Assembly (NCBI GenBank): GCA_964354865.1
Contig: CAYHBN010000001.1
Coordinates: 1 to 64,000 of the forward strand
Direction: 5' to 3'
DNA: 64,000 nucleotides
Source of the DNA: JAHFJU01 sp964354865
GTDB lineage: Bacteria; Patescibacteriota; Gracilibacteria; UBA1369; UM-FILTER-53-11
A program made the translations under genes and the position numbers. Each line of letters starts with the position of its first letter. Positions within the stretch are counted from its first letter, which is position 1. Of this stretch, positions 1 to 8,719 are shown in pieces. Below the pieces are notes generated by a model, which did not search any database, had not been told where the DNA came from, and saw only the letters and a program-made list of their open reading frames with translations.

Positions 1-2323
1 GTTCATCATCTACAAACGTATTATCGTAGGTATATAAGTTACTCCAAAACTTCAGTGCGCTTTGAACTTTCAAATGAACATCGCCAAGGTCTTTGTTTTC
101 ACGGATAAAGTTCTGTATAGCATAACCATTTTCGCCTCTTAATCTATGCAAATTTTCACCTAATATATCTTTAACCTCACTTCGTTTAGGCGTAATACAG
201 CGATACTGGGATTCTTCTTCAGGAGTCGTAGGTCGCGTAAAATATATGAGTCCAGGAGTGTTGCCTTGGGCGTACCAAGTACCCGTATGTTTGTTTCTAT
301 AAAAAGCCACAGGAGCACCATCGAGCGTAGTGTATAAATGAGGTACCTCACCTACTCCAACATCTAAGGGAGTTTCCATTCCACCGTAGTAGAGTGGTAG
401 TTCATGCCTTCGATTGGTCGTCTGATCTCCACGTTGTAGCTGTGGCACCTCTACCTTTGCCAAATTATCCGCAGCTACCCAAACGAGACTATTTGAGTGC
501 TCATCGACGTCTAAATCAGCGAGAATATGTTTCGTAAAATAGCCATCGGGCAAATTAACATGTGTGTGTTCTTCAGGATATTTATTAACCCCAACGATAC
601 TTTTTAAAACTTTTGGCTGAGCTGGTTTTGTGAGCTTATCTTTTAATGCACCAAAGCGCGCTTTGACCATACCCAAGGTACTTTTTTTCTTTGAAAAGCG
701 ATCAATAAGTTGTAATGATTTTTCCGTAGTCAACAGAGGGGCAAAAGAATGGCGAAACGTCTCAGTGTCATCATTAATCTTAAAGAAAAGTGCCGTAGTA
801 TTTGGCCCTGTTTTAAATTCTGCAACTTCAGTCGGTGGAAATAAACGTGGTGATACATCTTGGCCATGCACTTTGAATGCAATCTCGGTATACCCTTCTG
901 GGCCATGTGAATATGCTTTATATTCTAAAGATCTTTCATGTGCAACATAGGCTCCGGTTGAGAGCACAAGAGCGGCTATACGTCCGCGCCCTGTTGATAA
1001 ATCGCCTATAGATTGAAGAGAGGCCTCAAAAGTAATACGCAAGAAATCCCCCTGAGGAGTCTTAATAATATCAGCACTCTCTGCCTGCGAATCAGCCGCA
1101 AGATCTATCAATGATCCAAGTAAATCAGCTTCATCAAGACGCTCAGCACCCACACGAATAGAAGGAGAACTTTTGCTTATATCCAGCAGAAACCTTGAAG
1201 CAGTAGGTATCTCGGCTTTAGCCATACAATCATAGGTGTATTGAGAAAGAAGTTTTACTTTTTGTTGTCCTCTTCGTACACATTCATCAAACTCATTTTT
1301 GCTATTTGTAATAAGCGTATCTCCATATAATTCATGCCAAATCTCACCGATCATTTTCCTGTTCTCAATATTAAAGTCCCCTATTTCAATGCGCCTCTCA
1401 TCTTCATTACCCGTCTCAAAAATCCACTTCACTATTTCTGTTAAAAGCTTTTTATCTTTGAGCTGATTAATTGCCTCCTGAATGACTTCACGGTATTCGC
1501 CCTCTACCGTCTTTGAATCATGAGACCGACGTACATGAATAGAATTATCAACTTCGTCCTCGTGTGTCGAGTTAAATCCCTCAATACTCCACCTAAAAAG
1601 TGCACGGGTGCCCCTGTAATACGTGATCATGTCTACATTTAAACCATCGACATAAAGCGAGGTATAACCATCCTCAGGAGGTGAAGATGAATCGTTCAGA
1701 CACTCAACTGTGCCTTGCCATACATTTGTAGAATGGCGAACTTTTTTTTGAGCATCAGCATTTGGCTCAACGATACAGGCACGAGGAAATTCAGGATTTG
1801 CAAAGAGATAGAGTGACGGAATTGCTTTGATTTCTTCTAAAAGTTTCTCGTCTGGATTACGTATGCTAAATACAGTTTTGCGCAAATCATCCTCTTTGCG
1901 AGGAACACTTGTTCCGGTAAGGGTGAGCACCTGCGCCACACCACTCACGGTTTTTCCAATCTTTGTGCGAGCACTCCAGTTACGATCAAGATAGTTAGAG
2001 GTTACTTCTACCTCGTAACCGCGGCTCGTTAGGTAGGTCATCGCCGTTGTAGTACCTCTGCCATGCTCACCTTGTGTAGCACCAGTCGAAGGATGACGAC
2101 AAATTACAATATCTTCAGGCGGCAATCCGGGGCCTGCGTTAAAAAAATCAATTGATGCCACACCATGAGAGGGAACATTTTTCCCATTAAATTCAATTAC
2201 ACTCCCCTCGCTCATCATAAATAAAATACGAGGCGGTGGGGTGTTGTTGCGCCCATAGTCATACTGACCCTGCATTAACTCATAAAAGGCAACCGGGCGG
2301 CCCTCTTTATGTCGCTCTGCCAT
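1..2323 (-). CDS. Large GHKL-type ATP-binding protein (partial, runs off window start)
   Basis: The minus-strand frame is open without a stop from 2446 to base 1, so at least 774 codons of the N-terminal part are present and the C-terminus lies outside the window. The first in-frame ATG is at 2323 (MAERHKEGRPVAFYELMQ). An ELMQxxYDYG stretch resembles a degenerate GHKL N-box, NAGPGLPPED resembles the DxGxG box with Asp changed to Asn, and GEHGRGTTTA matches the GxxGxG lid, so an HSP90/MutL/MORC-like ATPase fold is likely at residues 10-130. The rest is unrecognised, charged and without membrane segments. The frame upstream of ATG 2323 also reads like protein, leaving the true start doubtful. 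Coding is well supported by the long open frame; the GHKL assignment is by motif only. Confidence 0.65.
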   Translation of the reverse strand, partial: MAERHKEGRPVAFYELMQGQYDYGRNNTPPPRILFMMSEGSVIEFNGKNVPSHGVASIDFFNAGPGLPPEDIVICRHPSTGATQGEHGRGTTTAMTYLTSRGYEVEVTSNYLDRNWSARTKIGKTVSGVAQVLTLTGTSVPRKEDDLRKTVFSIRNPDEKLLEEIKAIPSLYLFANPEFPRACIVEPNADAQKKVRHSTNVWQGTVECLNDSSSPPEDGYTSLYVDGLNVDMITYYRGTRALFRWSIEGFNSTHEDEVDNSIHVRRSHDSKTVEGEYREVIQEAINQLKDKKLLTEIVKWIFETGNEDERRIEIGDFNIENRKMIGEIWHELYGDTLITNSKNEFDECVRRGQQKVKLLSQYTYDCMAKAEIPTASRFLLDISKSSPSIRVGAERLDEADLLGSLIDLAADSQAESADIIKTPQGDFLRITFEASLQSIGDLSTGRGRIAALVLSTGAYVAHERSLEYKAYSHGPEGYTEIAFKVHGQDVSPRLFPPTEVAEFKTGPNTTALFFKINDDTETFRHSFAPLLTTEKSLQLIDRFSKKKSTLGMVKARFGALKDKLTKPAQPKVLKSIVGVNKYPEEHTHVNLPDGYFTKHILADLDVDEHSNSLVWVAADNLAKVEVPQLQRGDQTTNRRHELPLYYGGMETPLDVGVGEVPHLYTTLDGAPVAFYRNKHTGTWYAQGNTPGLIYFTRPTTPEEESQYRCITPKRSEVKDILGENLHRLRGENGYAIQNFIRENKDLGDVHLKVQSALKFWSNLYTYDNTFVDDE

Positions 2324-2445
2324 CGTATCGACTTCCCTTGTCTGAGGCCCAAAGCTGGACTGTATATAAAACGAGTCAGGAACACGATGGGGCTCCAGAT
2401 CAACAGAGCTGCCTACTACTGATTTTGTTTCAAATCCATCATGGA

Positions 2446-2474
2446 ATTATACCACATATTGGTATTTTTGACTA
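2446..2474 (-). promoter_or_regulatory. Putative sigma-70 promoter of the GHKL gene
   Basis: On the minus strand a perfect TATAAT lies at 2451-2446, and TAGTCA at 2474-2469 is 17 bases upstream as a weak -35. It faces the GHKL gene and overlaps the start region of the divergent gene at 2497. Confidence 0.5.
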
Positions 2475-2496
2475 TTCCATGTTATTATTGTATTGT

Positions 2497-3144
2497 ATGG
2501 GACAGATTCAAAAAGAAAGAGAGTCATTAGTATTACCATATAGCTATAAAGCTTCAGCCAAAGAGACTGGCGCTGCACGCGGCGAAAGCGCAACTATTAC
2601 TACTCAAGTTAAGGTTGCCGTAAGTGCCGTTGGAGTTGGCAGTGCCCCAAAACAGACAGTTACACTCGATGTTGGCGTTGAGGCTCCAAAAGGATACCTA
2701 CTTAACACTCTCCATTTACGTACAAACGCAGAAATAGCTGCAGAACTTAAAGCTATAGGTGCCGTAGGTGAGAAGCTTGGAAAACAATATTTAGAGACAC
2801 TTGATGCTGCATTATATTTTCAACCGCATAACTACGAAGAGTTTCGTCGAGGTGCGCTGCAGCTGTGTAAAACTATAGATATGAACGCCATAACACTTAA
2901 TGATCTGTTAAGGAAAAACTACTCTTTTGAGCAGATTTCCATGATAATTTACGGAATGGGAATACTACTTAAGTCACGAGGTGCTGATAATTGCTTCGAA
3001 TGTAATCATGCAATAAGAGATGGACTTTCAGTTCTTAATCCAGCAAAAACTCAAAATCCCCCTTTGAACCAACCAAGGGTTGCAGTACAAAAAAAGCCGG
3101 AAGGTGGATTTTTCAGGAATCTATTTAGGAAAAAAGATAAATAA
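2497..3144 (+). CDS. Hypothetical protein, 215 aa
   Basis: I do not recognise a family. The frame is open further upstream, but there it overlaps the divergent GHKL gene; ATG 2497 (MGQIQKERES) or ATG 2479 is the likelier start because both lie after the intergenic promoter zone. The protein has a beta-like Val/Gly-rich stretch near residues 30-60, a helical middle, a possible CxxC (NCFEC) near residue 170 and a basic C-terminal tail ending FFRNLFRKKDK. No signal peptide or membrane segment is seen. TTGACT at 2468-2473 and TATTGT at 2491-2496 are spaced by 17 bases but would start transcription inside the first codons, so the promoter is uncertain. Confidence 0.6.
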   Translation: MGQIQKERESLVLPYSYKASAKETGAARGESATITTQVKVAVSAVGVGSAPKQTVTLDVGVEAPKGYLLNTLHLRTNAEIAAELKAIGAVGEKLGKQYLETLDAALYFQPHNYEEFRRGALQLCKTIDMNAITLNDLLRKNYSFEQISMIIYGMGILLKSRGADNCFECNHAIRDGLSVLNPAKTQNPPLNQPRVAVQKKPEGGFFRNLFRKKDK

Positions 3145-3165
3145 TAAAAAAATGAAGCTAAAGCT

Positions 3166-3639
3166 ATGAACATTCGCCAAGGCAAAATCGAAGACTTTGA
3201 GAAACTGAACCATGAGTGGGCCTGGAATCCAGAAAAAGAGTGGCAGCAAAAAGCTCAGAAAGACTATATTAAAGGGATTCAAGCCGGCAGACAGGAGTTT
3301 TTAGTTATCGAGAACGAAGACCAGATTATCGGAGAATTTCATATCTACTGGAAAAAGAATGATACAGATGAAGCAGATGGAAAAAAGCGCGCCTATCTTT
3401 CTGCATTCCGTATACACCCTGAATTTAGACACCAAGGATTTGGGAAAAAACTCATGACCGCAGTACTTGAAAGAATCAAAGAGAAAGGATTTAGTGAGGT
3501 AACAATCGGTGCCTATAAACACGAACCAGAAATTCAAAAACTTTACGAAAAGTGGGGATTTACCGAATTTGTGAAGGAAGCGATTGAAGAAACAACTGAC
3601 GGCAAACCAACCTATCTTTTGTTTTTGAAGAAACTATAA
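3166..3639 (+). CDS. GNAT family N-acetyltransferase
   Basis: A 157-residue protein with the single-domain GNAT layout: N-terminal helices, beta strands at about 45-62, and motif A with the acetyl-CoA-binding signature RHQGFGKKL (residues 88-96; the family pattern is R/Q-x-x-G-x-G/A). The C-terminal motif around residues 115-132 (EPEIQKLYEKWGF) is typical of the Tyr-containing final strand/helix where the tyrosine protonates the leaving thiol. It should transfer an acetyl group from acetyl-CoA to an amine; the substrate (small molecule, ribosomal protein or peptide) cannot be read from the sequence. It starts 21 bases after the preceding gene, probably co-transcribed. Confidence 0.88.
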   Translation: MNIRQGKIEDFEKLNHEWAWNPEKEWQQKAQKDYIKGIQAGRQEFLVIENEDQIIGEFHIYWKKNDTDEADGKKRAYLSAFRIHPEFRHQGFGKKLMTAVLERIKEKGFSEVTIGAYKHEPEIQKLYEKWGFTEFVKEAIEETTDGKPTYLLFLKKL

Positions 3640-3653
3640 AAAACACGAACCGA

Positions 3654-3736
3654 AAGATTTGAGCGCGCGTAGCTTTTGCGAAGAGCGGGTCTTGCGGGTC
3701 CCGCGATTCGAAAAAGCGAGCTAAAGCGAAAATCTT
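3654..3736. other. Imperfect long hairpin / candidate structured element
   Basis: Bases 3654-3660 (AAGATTT) pair with 3730-3736 (AAATCTT). Inside, TAGCTTTT-type and AAAAGCGAGCTA segments, then CGAA/TTCG and CGGG/CCCG, can stack into one bulged hairpin of about 83 bases. It lies between the GNAT gene and the tRNA, is far more GC-rich in its core than its surroundings, and has no T-run, so it is not a simple terminator. Confidence 0.4.
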
Positions 3737-3764
3737 GAGGTGAGTAACAGATATTTTGGAAGTA

Positions 3765-3812
3765 CTGAAACCTTTCTTAAAGGTTTCAGATAGTTTCACC
3801 GTGAGGTGAAAC
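3765..3812. other. Two adjacent perfect hairpins beside the tRNA 3' end
   Basis: Hairpin 1: 11-bp stem CTGAAACCTTT (3765-3775) with AAAGGTTTCAG (3779-3789), 3-base loop. Hairpin 2: 8-bp stem GTTTCACC (3793-3800) with GGTGAAAC (3805-3812) and loop GTGA, a GNRA loop on the plus strand. They directly follow the 3' end of the minus-strand tRNA and may terminate or process it; no long U-tract follows. Confidence 0.5.
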
Positions 3813-3818
3813 GCAGTT

Positions 3819-3893
3819 TGGTGCACCCGAGAGGAATCGAACCTCTATCCACGGTTCCGAAGACCGTCGTTCTATCCGTTGAACTACGGGTGC
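3819..3893 (-). tRNA. tRNA-Arg (anticodon UCG)
   Basis: On the minus strand all arms form: acceptor GCACCCG/CGGGTGC, D-arm GTTC...GAAC, anticodon stem ACGGT/ACCGT with the 7-base loop CTTCGGA (anticodon TCG at loop positions 3-5), a 5-base variable loop, and T-arm AGAGG-TTCGATT-CCTCT. The discriminator is A at 3822 and a CCA is encoded at 3821-3819. It should decode CGA/CGG arginine codons. It stands alone between the GNAT gene and the Pro/Ala-rich gene. Confidence 0.95.
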
Positions 3894-3990
3894 TTGATAT
3901 CAAATTTGCAATGGGCTAAATTTGCCGTGTAACAATAATACGGGTTGTCGGTATTAACAAGTGGCTGAAAAAGATGAGCTAAATCAGGCA

Positions 3991-4020
3991 TTGACAAAAT
4001 AACGCCCACGTGTCACTATA
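3991..4020 (+). promoter_or_regulatory. Putative promoter of the 4030 gene
   Basis: A perfect TTGACA lies at 3991-3996. A poor -10 (CACTAT at 4014-4019) follows at 17 bases. The ATG at 4030 lies only about 10 bases after the -10, so the transcript would be nearly leaderless. Confidence 0.5.
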
Positions 4021-4029
4021 CACCCCCCT

Positions 4030-5940
4030 ATGAATACCCCCGCACCAGAATATCCAATGGATCGATGGAATCCGCTTGAAACAGAGGTTCGCCCTGATCA
4101 GGTCCATAGACCCATGCCTAGAAATAGGTATTCTAATAGTTACCAAATTCCAAAAGAAACGAACCTTGCCCGTGTCAGTGCATCAGACTCAGATGAAGAT
4201 TTTGCAAAACTTCTCAACAGAATTGATTTGAAAATTGCAGAAAAAAAAGCACGTGAGCAACAGGAAGCAAGAGATTTTATTGAGTCTATTAAAAGGAAAA
4301 CCGCAGCAGCAAATGGAAAAGTGGTAACTGCATTCGGCGCTGTTTTACCTACGGGAGGCATATTTTCAGATACGAATCAAACGCAAGCATTGGTTCCAGG
4401 TACACCTGAACCAATCCAAGAGAAAAAAGCACCGTATTCGAGAGAAGCATCACATAGAATGGTTCTCTCAAATCTCAACAATATAATTACTGATTCACTC
4501 GCGTTTGCAAAACGTGCTACTGCCGTAGACGGCTATCATTATTCGTATGAGGGATTACATGCTGAGTACCGCAAAATTCTTTCTCTACAAGCTGCTGGTA
4601 TTTTAACGGAGCAAGATGTTTTGAATATTCAAAATGCAGTTGACCAACGCCTCAAATTTGCCGGGGTATGCGAATATGCCCGTGACATCCTTATGCCTTG
4701 GAATGTAGAGAATGTGCCTCCATCAAAATTCTTCACACAAATTTCCTCATTTAAGGATGATTTACCAGGAATATTTAGCGAAAACCCAGAAACCCCGTCA
4801 CAGGCAAACGCCCTTAATAGAACTCATGCACAACCGTTAGCTCGAGAACCACTAACTCCTGAAGCTGCACGCGCACCGGTTGTACCAAGAACCACAGAAG
4901 CTCCATTTTCAGCATCTCAAACTATACCAGCTGGCATTACCGTGTTACGTGATTTCACCATGGAGACAGGCCCACAAGAACATGCCGCAGTGAATATTCC
5001 TGTTTCAGGGCCACCACCGGTGCCAAGTGTTCAAGAACACGAGGTACTTATACTAGGTGCGTCAGCAACAAATCCTGAGGCAATCGTAGCTGCAGCCGTG
5101 CCTCAAATTACAAATGAATTAGAATGGTACGACTTAACACCTGAGCAATTATTGGCACAGGCAGAATATGTAGAAGCATTGACGACTAGTGCTGCCTATA
5201 ATAAGCCAGAAGCTCAAACCCCTGCAGAAGAGACTGAAGTAGATACAACTCCCCTCACGCCAACCGCACCAATAGAGCTACGACGACACACTGCACTGGA
5301 ACGAGCAAAACCTAGATCAGCATATCATCAACACGTGCAGAGATTTGTTGAGAAGTATGGTAGGGCAGCAATGATAGCGAGTATGCTTGGTGGATCAATA
5401 AATGCAAGTGACACACCACAGACTGCTAACCCTCCTCTTGGTGCAGAGATGAATTTTATAAGCCCAGCAATGAAAGAAGTGAGTGAAAATCTTCCGGTAA
5501 CTTTTTCAAAAGCAGCAAAAAAAGGAGCCCCAAGCTTTTTCGAGAATTTGGCAAAACAAGCTAAATCATTATTTGTAAAACAACAACCAGTACAAGAACT
5601 CACAGACTACGAGAAAAAATATCTCGCAACACACCAATCACGTGTGGATTCAGCGCGCGAAAAAGCGGCGCAATGGCAAGCTGGCAATCGCGTACAAGAA
5701 TTTGAGATGGTAACACCAATTACGAATCACGAGCTCAAAATGCTCGATAGAACTGAAGCAACCGTATTGGGAGAAACTACCGTCAATCGCCTCTATGCAA
5801 AAAAAGACGTCATGATTTCTATGGGTGAAAACGTAAATCCTGCCATCAACCTGTACAAAACACCCACATCTGCGGCGAAAGAACAGCCAAAATCACTCTT
5901 TGGCAAATTAGGTTCAAAGGTAAAATCTTGGTTTGCGTAA
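4030..5940 (+). CDS. Hypothetical Pro/Ala-rich protein, 636 aa
   Basis: I do not recognise a family. Residues 55-95 are a charged helical/coiled-coil stretch rich in Lys, Glu and Arg. Residues 130-240 look globular and helical (RMVLSNLNNIITDSLAFAKR onward). Residues 245-430 are low-complexity, rich in Pro, Ala, Thr and Glu, and probably disordered. A second folded part near residues 520-620 ends in KSLFGKLGSKVKSWFA, an amphipathic basic tail. There is no signal peptide and no clear membrane helix. It stands alone on the plus strand with its own promoter. The length and internal order suggest a scaffold or structural protein, but that is a guess. Confidence 0.75.
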   Translation: MNTPAPEYPMDRWNPLETEVRPDQVHRPMPRNRYSNSYQIPKETNLARVSASDSDEDFAKLLNRIDLKIAEKKAREQQEARDFIESIKRKTAAANGKVVTAFGAVLPTGGIFSDTNQTQALVPGTPEPIQEKKAPYSREASHRMVLSNLNNIITDSLAFAKRATAVDGYHYSYEGLHAEYRKILSLQAAGILTEQDVLNIQNAVDQRLKFAGVCEYARDILMPWNVENVPPSKFFTQISSFKDDLPGIFSENPETPSQANALNRTHAQPLAREPLTPEAARAPVVPRTTEAPFSASQTIPAGITVLRDFTMETGPQEHAAVNIPVSGPPPVPSVQEHEVLILGASATNPEAIVAAAVPQITNELEWYDLTPEQLLAQAEYVEALTTSAAYNKPEAQTPAEETEVDTTPLTPTAPIELRRHTALERAKPRSAYHQHVQRFVEKYGRAAMIASMLGGSINASDTPQTANPPLGAEMNFISPAMKEVSENLPVTFSKAAKKGAPSFFENLAKQAKSLFVKQQPVQELTDYEKKYLATHQSRVDSAREKAAQWQAGNRVQEFEMVTPITNHELKMLDRTEATVLGETTVNRLYAKKDVMISMGENVNPAINLYKTPTSAAKEQPKSLFGKLGSKVKSWFA

Positions 5941-5967
5941 GCCACGGAATCGCATAATTTGAGAGTG

Positions 5968-5976
5968 TGCTACACT
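5968..5976 (+). promoter_or_regulatory. Extended -10 promoter before the 6001 gene
   Basis: TGC directly precedes TACACT (5971-5976), the TGN-extended -10 form seen repeatedly in this window. Start of transcription would be near 5983, about 18 bases before the ATG at 6001. No Shine-Dalgarno sequence is seen. Confidence 0.5.
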
Positions 5977-6000
5977 ACGCTTCGTCTTTAGAAAAACTTC

Positions 6001-7038
6001 ATGAAGATCTTTGTCGATAAAATCCTCTCAGTTACCAAAAACGTACCCCTGACGCACCAGGTACAGATTACCGATGTTATTCCGGCCAAAGACGGCACCT
6101 TGATTGCCGTTGAGGTTCTTGATAACAAAAAGCTGTATAACAAAGTTGAGTTACGCACTGGTCGTTTTTCAACGGTAAAGAAAGGAGACACACTCGTTGT
6201 TACGCTCGGCCAACGAAGAGCATTAATGGGCTTTGTGGGAGGCATTCCTAAATCGATAAAAAAAGGCGATGTCATTCATCTTCTCAATATGGGAGGTGTT
6301 GCCGGCATTTGTACAAGTTCAAGCACGCACGAAGTTGGAAAACCACTTCGCTTAAAAGTTCTCGGTGCCCTCTGTGATGACAAAAAAAAGGTTTTGAGCA
6401 TTAAAGATTCTGTGCTTTTTAAACCAGAAAAAAAACTTCGCATAACCGTCCCGATTATTGCCGTTTCAGGAACGAGCATGAATGTTGGAAAAACATCGGT
6501 TGCGGCAGAAATTATTCGACAAGCAACTAAAAAAGGATATCGAATTGCAGCGGCAAAACTCGCAGGAATCGCAGCGTTACGCGATACAGAGGCCATGGAA
6601 GATTACGGCGCATGTGGCGTTACCTCTTTTCTCGATGGCGGTTACTCATCGACAATTGGACTCAATGGCAGTGCTGCTCCCTTGTCGTTTGGGGCATTAA
6701 ATTTTTTAGCAGAGACAACCATGCCCGATGCGATTGTGGTTGAACTTGGCGATGGTTTGCTCGGTGACTATGGAGTAATGTCTCTCTTAAAAGATGCTGG
6801 ATTTAGAAAAGCAGTTACCGTACACATTGGTTGTGCACATGACCCTGTGGGTGCGGTTAAACTAAGCGAAATTTGCAAAAAATTAAAGGTTCCACTTTCA
6901 TTAATTTCGGGGCCTGTAACCGATAACAGCGTTGGAGTGGATTTCGTCAACAAAGCAATTAAGATCCCCGGCATCAATGCGTTGTATAATGGTGAAGAAC
7001 TATTTGCGACCATTGAACCACTTTGCTTTAAAAAATGA
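6001..7038 (+). CDS. P-loop NTPase, DUF1611/MobB-like
   Basis: A 345-residue protein. Residues 1-140 look like a beta-rich N-terminal domain. A Walker A motif GTSMNVGKTS lies at about 157-166, after a hydrophobic strand (ITVPIIAVS), and VVELGDGLLGDYG near residue 247 is a plausible Walker B/switch region. This order (dethiobiotin-synthetase/MobB-like P-loop with the unusual SxNVGKT loop) recalls DUF1611-type NTPases, but I assign it only by motif. The stop codon overlaps the next start by four bases (ATGA at 7035-7038), so it is translationally coupled to the PriA-like gene. The substrate is unknown. Confidence 0.7.
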   Translation: MKIFVDKILSVTKNVPLTHQVQITDVIPAKDGTLIAVEVLDNKKLYNKVELRTGRFSTVKKGDTLVVTLGQRRALMGFVGGIPKSIKKGDVIHLLNMGGVAGICTSSSTHEVGKPLRLKVLGALCDDKKKVLSIKDSVLFKPEKKLRITVPIIAVSGTSMNVGKTSVAAEIIRQATKKGYRIAAAKLAGIAALRDTEAMEDYGACGVTSFLDGGYSSTIGLNGSAAPLSFGALNFLAETTMPDAIVVELGDGLLGDYGVMSLLKDAGFRKAVTVHIGCAHDPVGAVKLSEICKKLKVPLSLISGPVTDNSVGVDFVNKAIKIPGINALYNGEELFATIEPLCFKK

Positions 7039-8705
7039 ATGACACCACTACCAAGGAACAGCTGAGCTACGCGTCGGTTATTCCGCTGCGGCGGGTACCT
7101 GAGCGTTTTGCCGTACTTTCATATTCATATGAAAAGTCGCTCAATCTTTCTCGTGGCGATGTGGTAAAAATGCCCTTTGGAAAAAGCGAAATTTTTGGTG
7201 TGGTGATTTCGACTCAACAGTTCAAACCAAGTTTTTCGGTAAAACAAATATCAACAATACTCCCCTACCAATTAGGCGAAAAAACGCTTTCGGCAATAGA
7301 TCAAATTCATGCGCACTACCATGTTTCGTACGCTCAAATTGTGCAGCTATTTATATCGTCTACGACGCTTGAGGCATTGAACAAAAAAAGTATACAAGAT
7401 GATTTATTAGGGATTTTTGAAGAAACAAAAAACTATATAGAAGCTGCGCCATCACAAGAAGTGCAGTTCCCCTACCGGCTTTATATTGAAAAATCAGCGA
7501 ATGACCGAAGTGAGCTTTTAACAAAATTATTATCACGTGCAACAGGCACGACACTCATTGTACTACCCGAGCAGTACGCACTCTCACACATAGAAAAACG
7601 GCTTACCGATGCTAATATAAACTTCGTCTCCTATCATGGAGAAATCAACGCACGAAAACGAGCGACCATTTGGCTCAAGGCTCTCAATGGTATTCCACAG
7701 ACCATAGTCACCACTCGCATTGGGCTGTTTCTGCCATTCAGGGAGTTATCGAATATTATTTTATTTGACGAAGACAACGAGTCTTATGAAGAGATTCGCA
7801 GCCCGCACTATCACGCCGTTGATATCGCTCGCTTGCTTACCGAGACCTATGGTGCGGCCATGAGTACCGTGGTTCCTGCTCCGCTGTTTGAAACATGGCA
7901 TGCCTGTGAATCGAATCCTAAAACGCATACCGTTTTTCAACTTACCCAAACAAACGATACTCCTACACAGGTTACTATCGTACCGATGACCGAAGAAAGA
8001 ATGTCGGGGAATCACAGTGCGCTCTCTGAAATCGCACTTCAAAAAATTGCCGCAACACTCGCACAGCATAAACAGGTTTTGCTTTTTATTAACCGTCGAG
8101 GTGTCGTCAGTATGACTGTCTGCAAAGAGTGTGATGCCATTGCCTCGTGCCCACGCTGCCAGACCGCACTCACCACCCACCGCAATGGCGAGTTCAAGTG
8201 TCATCGCTGCAACTTCAACTCTGAGATTCTTTCTGCATGTAAAAATTGCGGCAGCCTTCGTCAAAAATCGATTGGGCTTGGTACCCAGGGTATAGAGGAT
8301 CTATTGAACAAAATATTTGCTCAAGCGAAGATAATTCGCCTCGACTCAGACTCGGTAAAAGGCTCAAAAGAGCGAAAATTCGCCCTGAGCTTCGATGAGC
8401 TCGACAGCGCCGACATTATCGTAGCAACAAAAATTATCGATAAACCGCTCGATCTACCACGGCTCGCCACCTCAATTGCGGTGGTGCCCGACTCGCTGCT
8501 TCATATTCCTCATTTTCGCGCCGAAGAGAAGGCATTACAAACTCTCGCGCGGCTCAAAGTGAACACAAAAGAAAACCTTATTTTGCAAACATACCTGCCC
8601 GACTCTGCGGTATATCAAGCGCTCGAAACAGGGAACCTCATGCCGTTTTATACGCAAGAACGAGACACTCGAAAACTGCTTAAACTGGCTCCATTCAACG
8701 AATAG
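7035..8705 (+). CDS. priA: PriA-like primosomal protein, degenerate helicase
   Basis: The 556-residue protein follows PriA in order: an N-terminal DNA-binding part, helicase lobe 1, a zinc-binding insertion and lobe 2. The zinc cysteines are kept near residues 360-417 (CKEC, CPRC, CHRC, CKNC). The ATPase motifs are not: where PriA has GVTGSGKT this protein has EKSANDRS, the DEEH box reads DEDN, and the VAGRAGR motif VI is missing after LQTLARL. It is also shorter than typical PriA (about 730). By homology it would bind forked DNA and load the replisome, but ATP-driven helicase activity looks lost. It is coupled to the upstream P-loop gene by a four-base overlap. Confidence 0.8.
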   Translation: MNDTTTKEQLSYASVIPLRRVPERFAVLSYSYEKSLNLSRGDVVKMPFGKSEIFGVVISTQQFKPSFSVKQISTILPYQLGEKTLSAIDQIHAHYHVSYAQIVQLFISSTTLEALNKKSIQDDLLGIFEETKNYIEAAPSQEVQFPYRLYIEKSANDRSELLTKLLSRATGTTLIVLPEQYALSHIEKRLTDANINFVSYHGEINARKRATIWLKALNGIPQTIVTTRIGLFLPFRELSNIILFDEDNESYEEIRSPHYHAVDIARLLTETYGAAMSTVVPAPLFETWHACESNPKTHTVFQLTQTNDTPTQVTIVPMTEERMSGNHSALSEIALQKIAATLAQHKQVLLFINRRGVVSMTVCKECDAIASCPRCQTALTTHRNGEFKCHRCNFNSEILSACKNCGSLRQKSIGLGTQGIEDLLNKIFAQAKIIRLDSDSVKGSKERKFALSFDELDSADIIVATKIIDKPLDLPRLATSIAVVPDSLLHIPHFRAEEKALQTLARLKVNTKENLILQTYLPDSAVYQALETGNLMPFYTQERDTRKLLKLAPFNE

Positions 8706-8719
8706 TGCACTATAAAAAA

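Noticed and set aside
630..950. Plus-strand frame of 106 codons
   Set aside because: It lies entirely inside the long minus-strand GHKL gene frame and has no protein-like features of its own.
2236..2496. N-terminal extension of the 2497 gene
   Set aside because: It overlaps the start of the divergent GHKL gene, is Cys/His/Pro-rich in an unnatural way, and lies upstream of the promoter zone.
3560..3826. Minus-strand frame crossing the hairpins beside the tRNA
   Set aside because: It runs through structured non-coding DNA and the GNAT gene end; it is an artefact of the inverted repeats.
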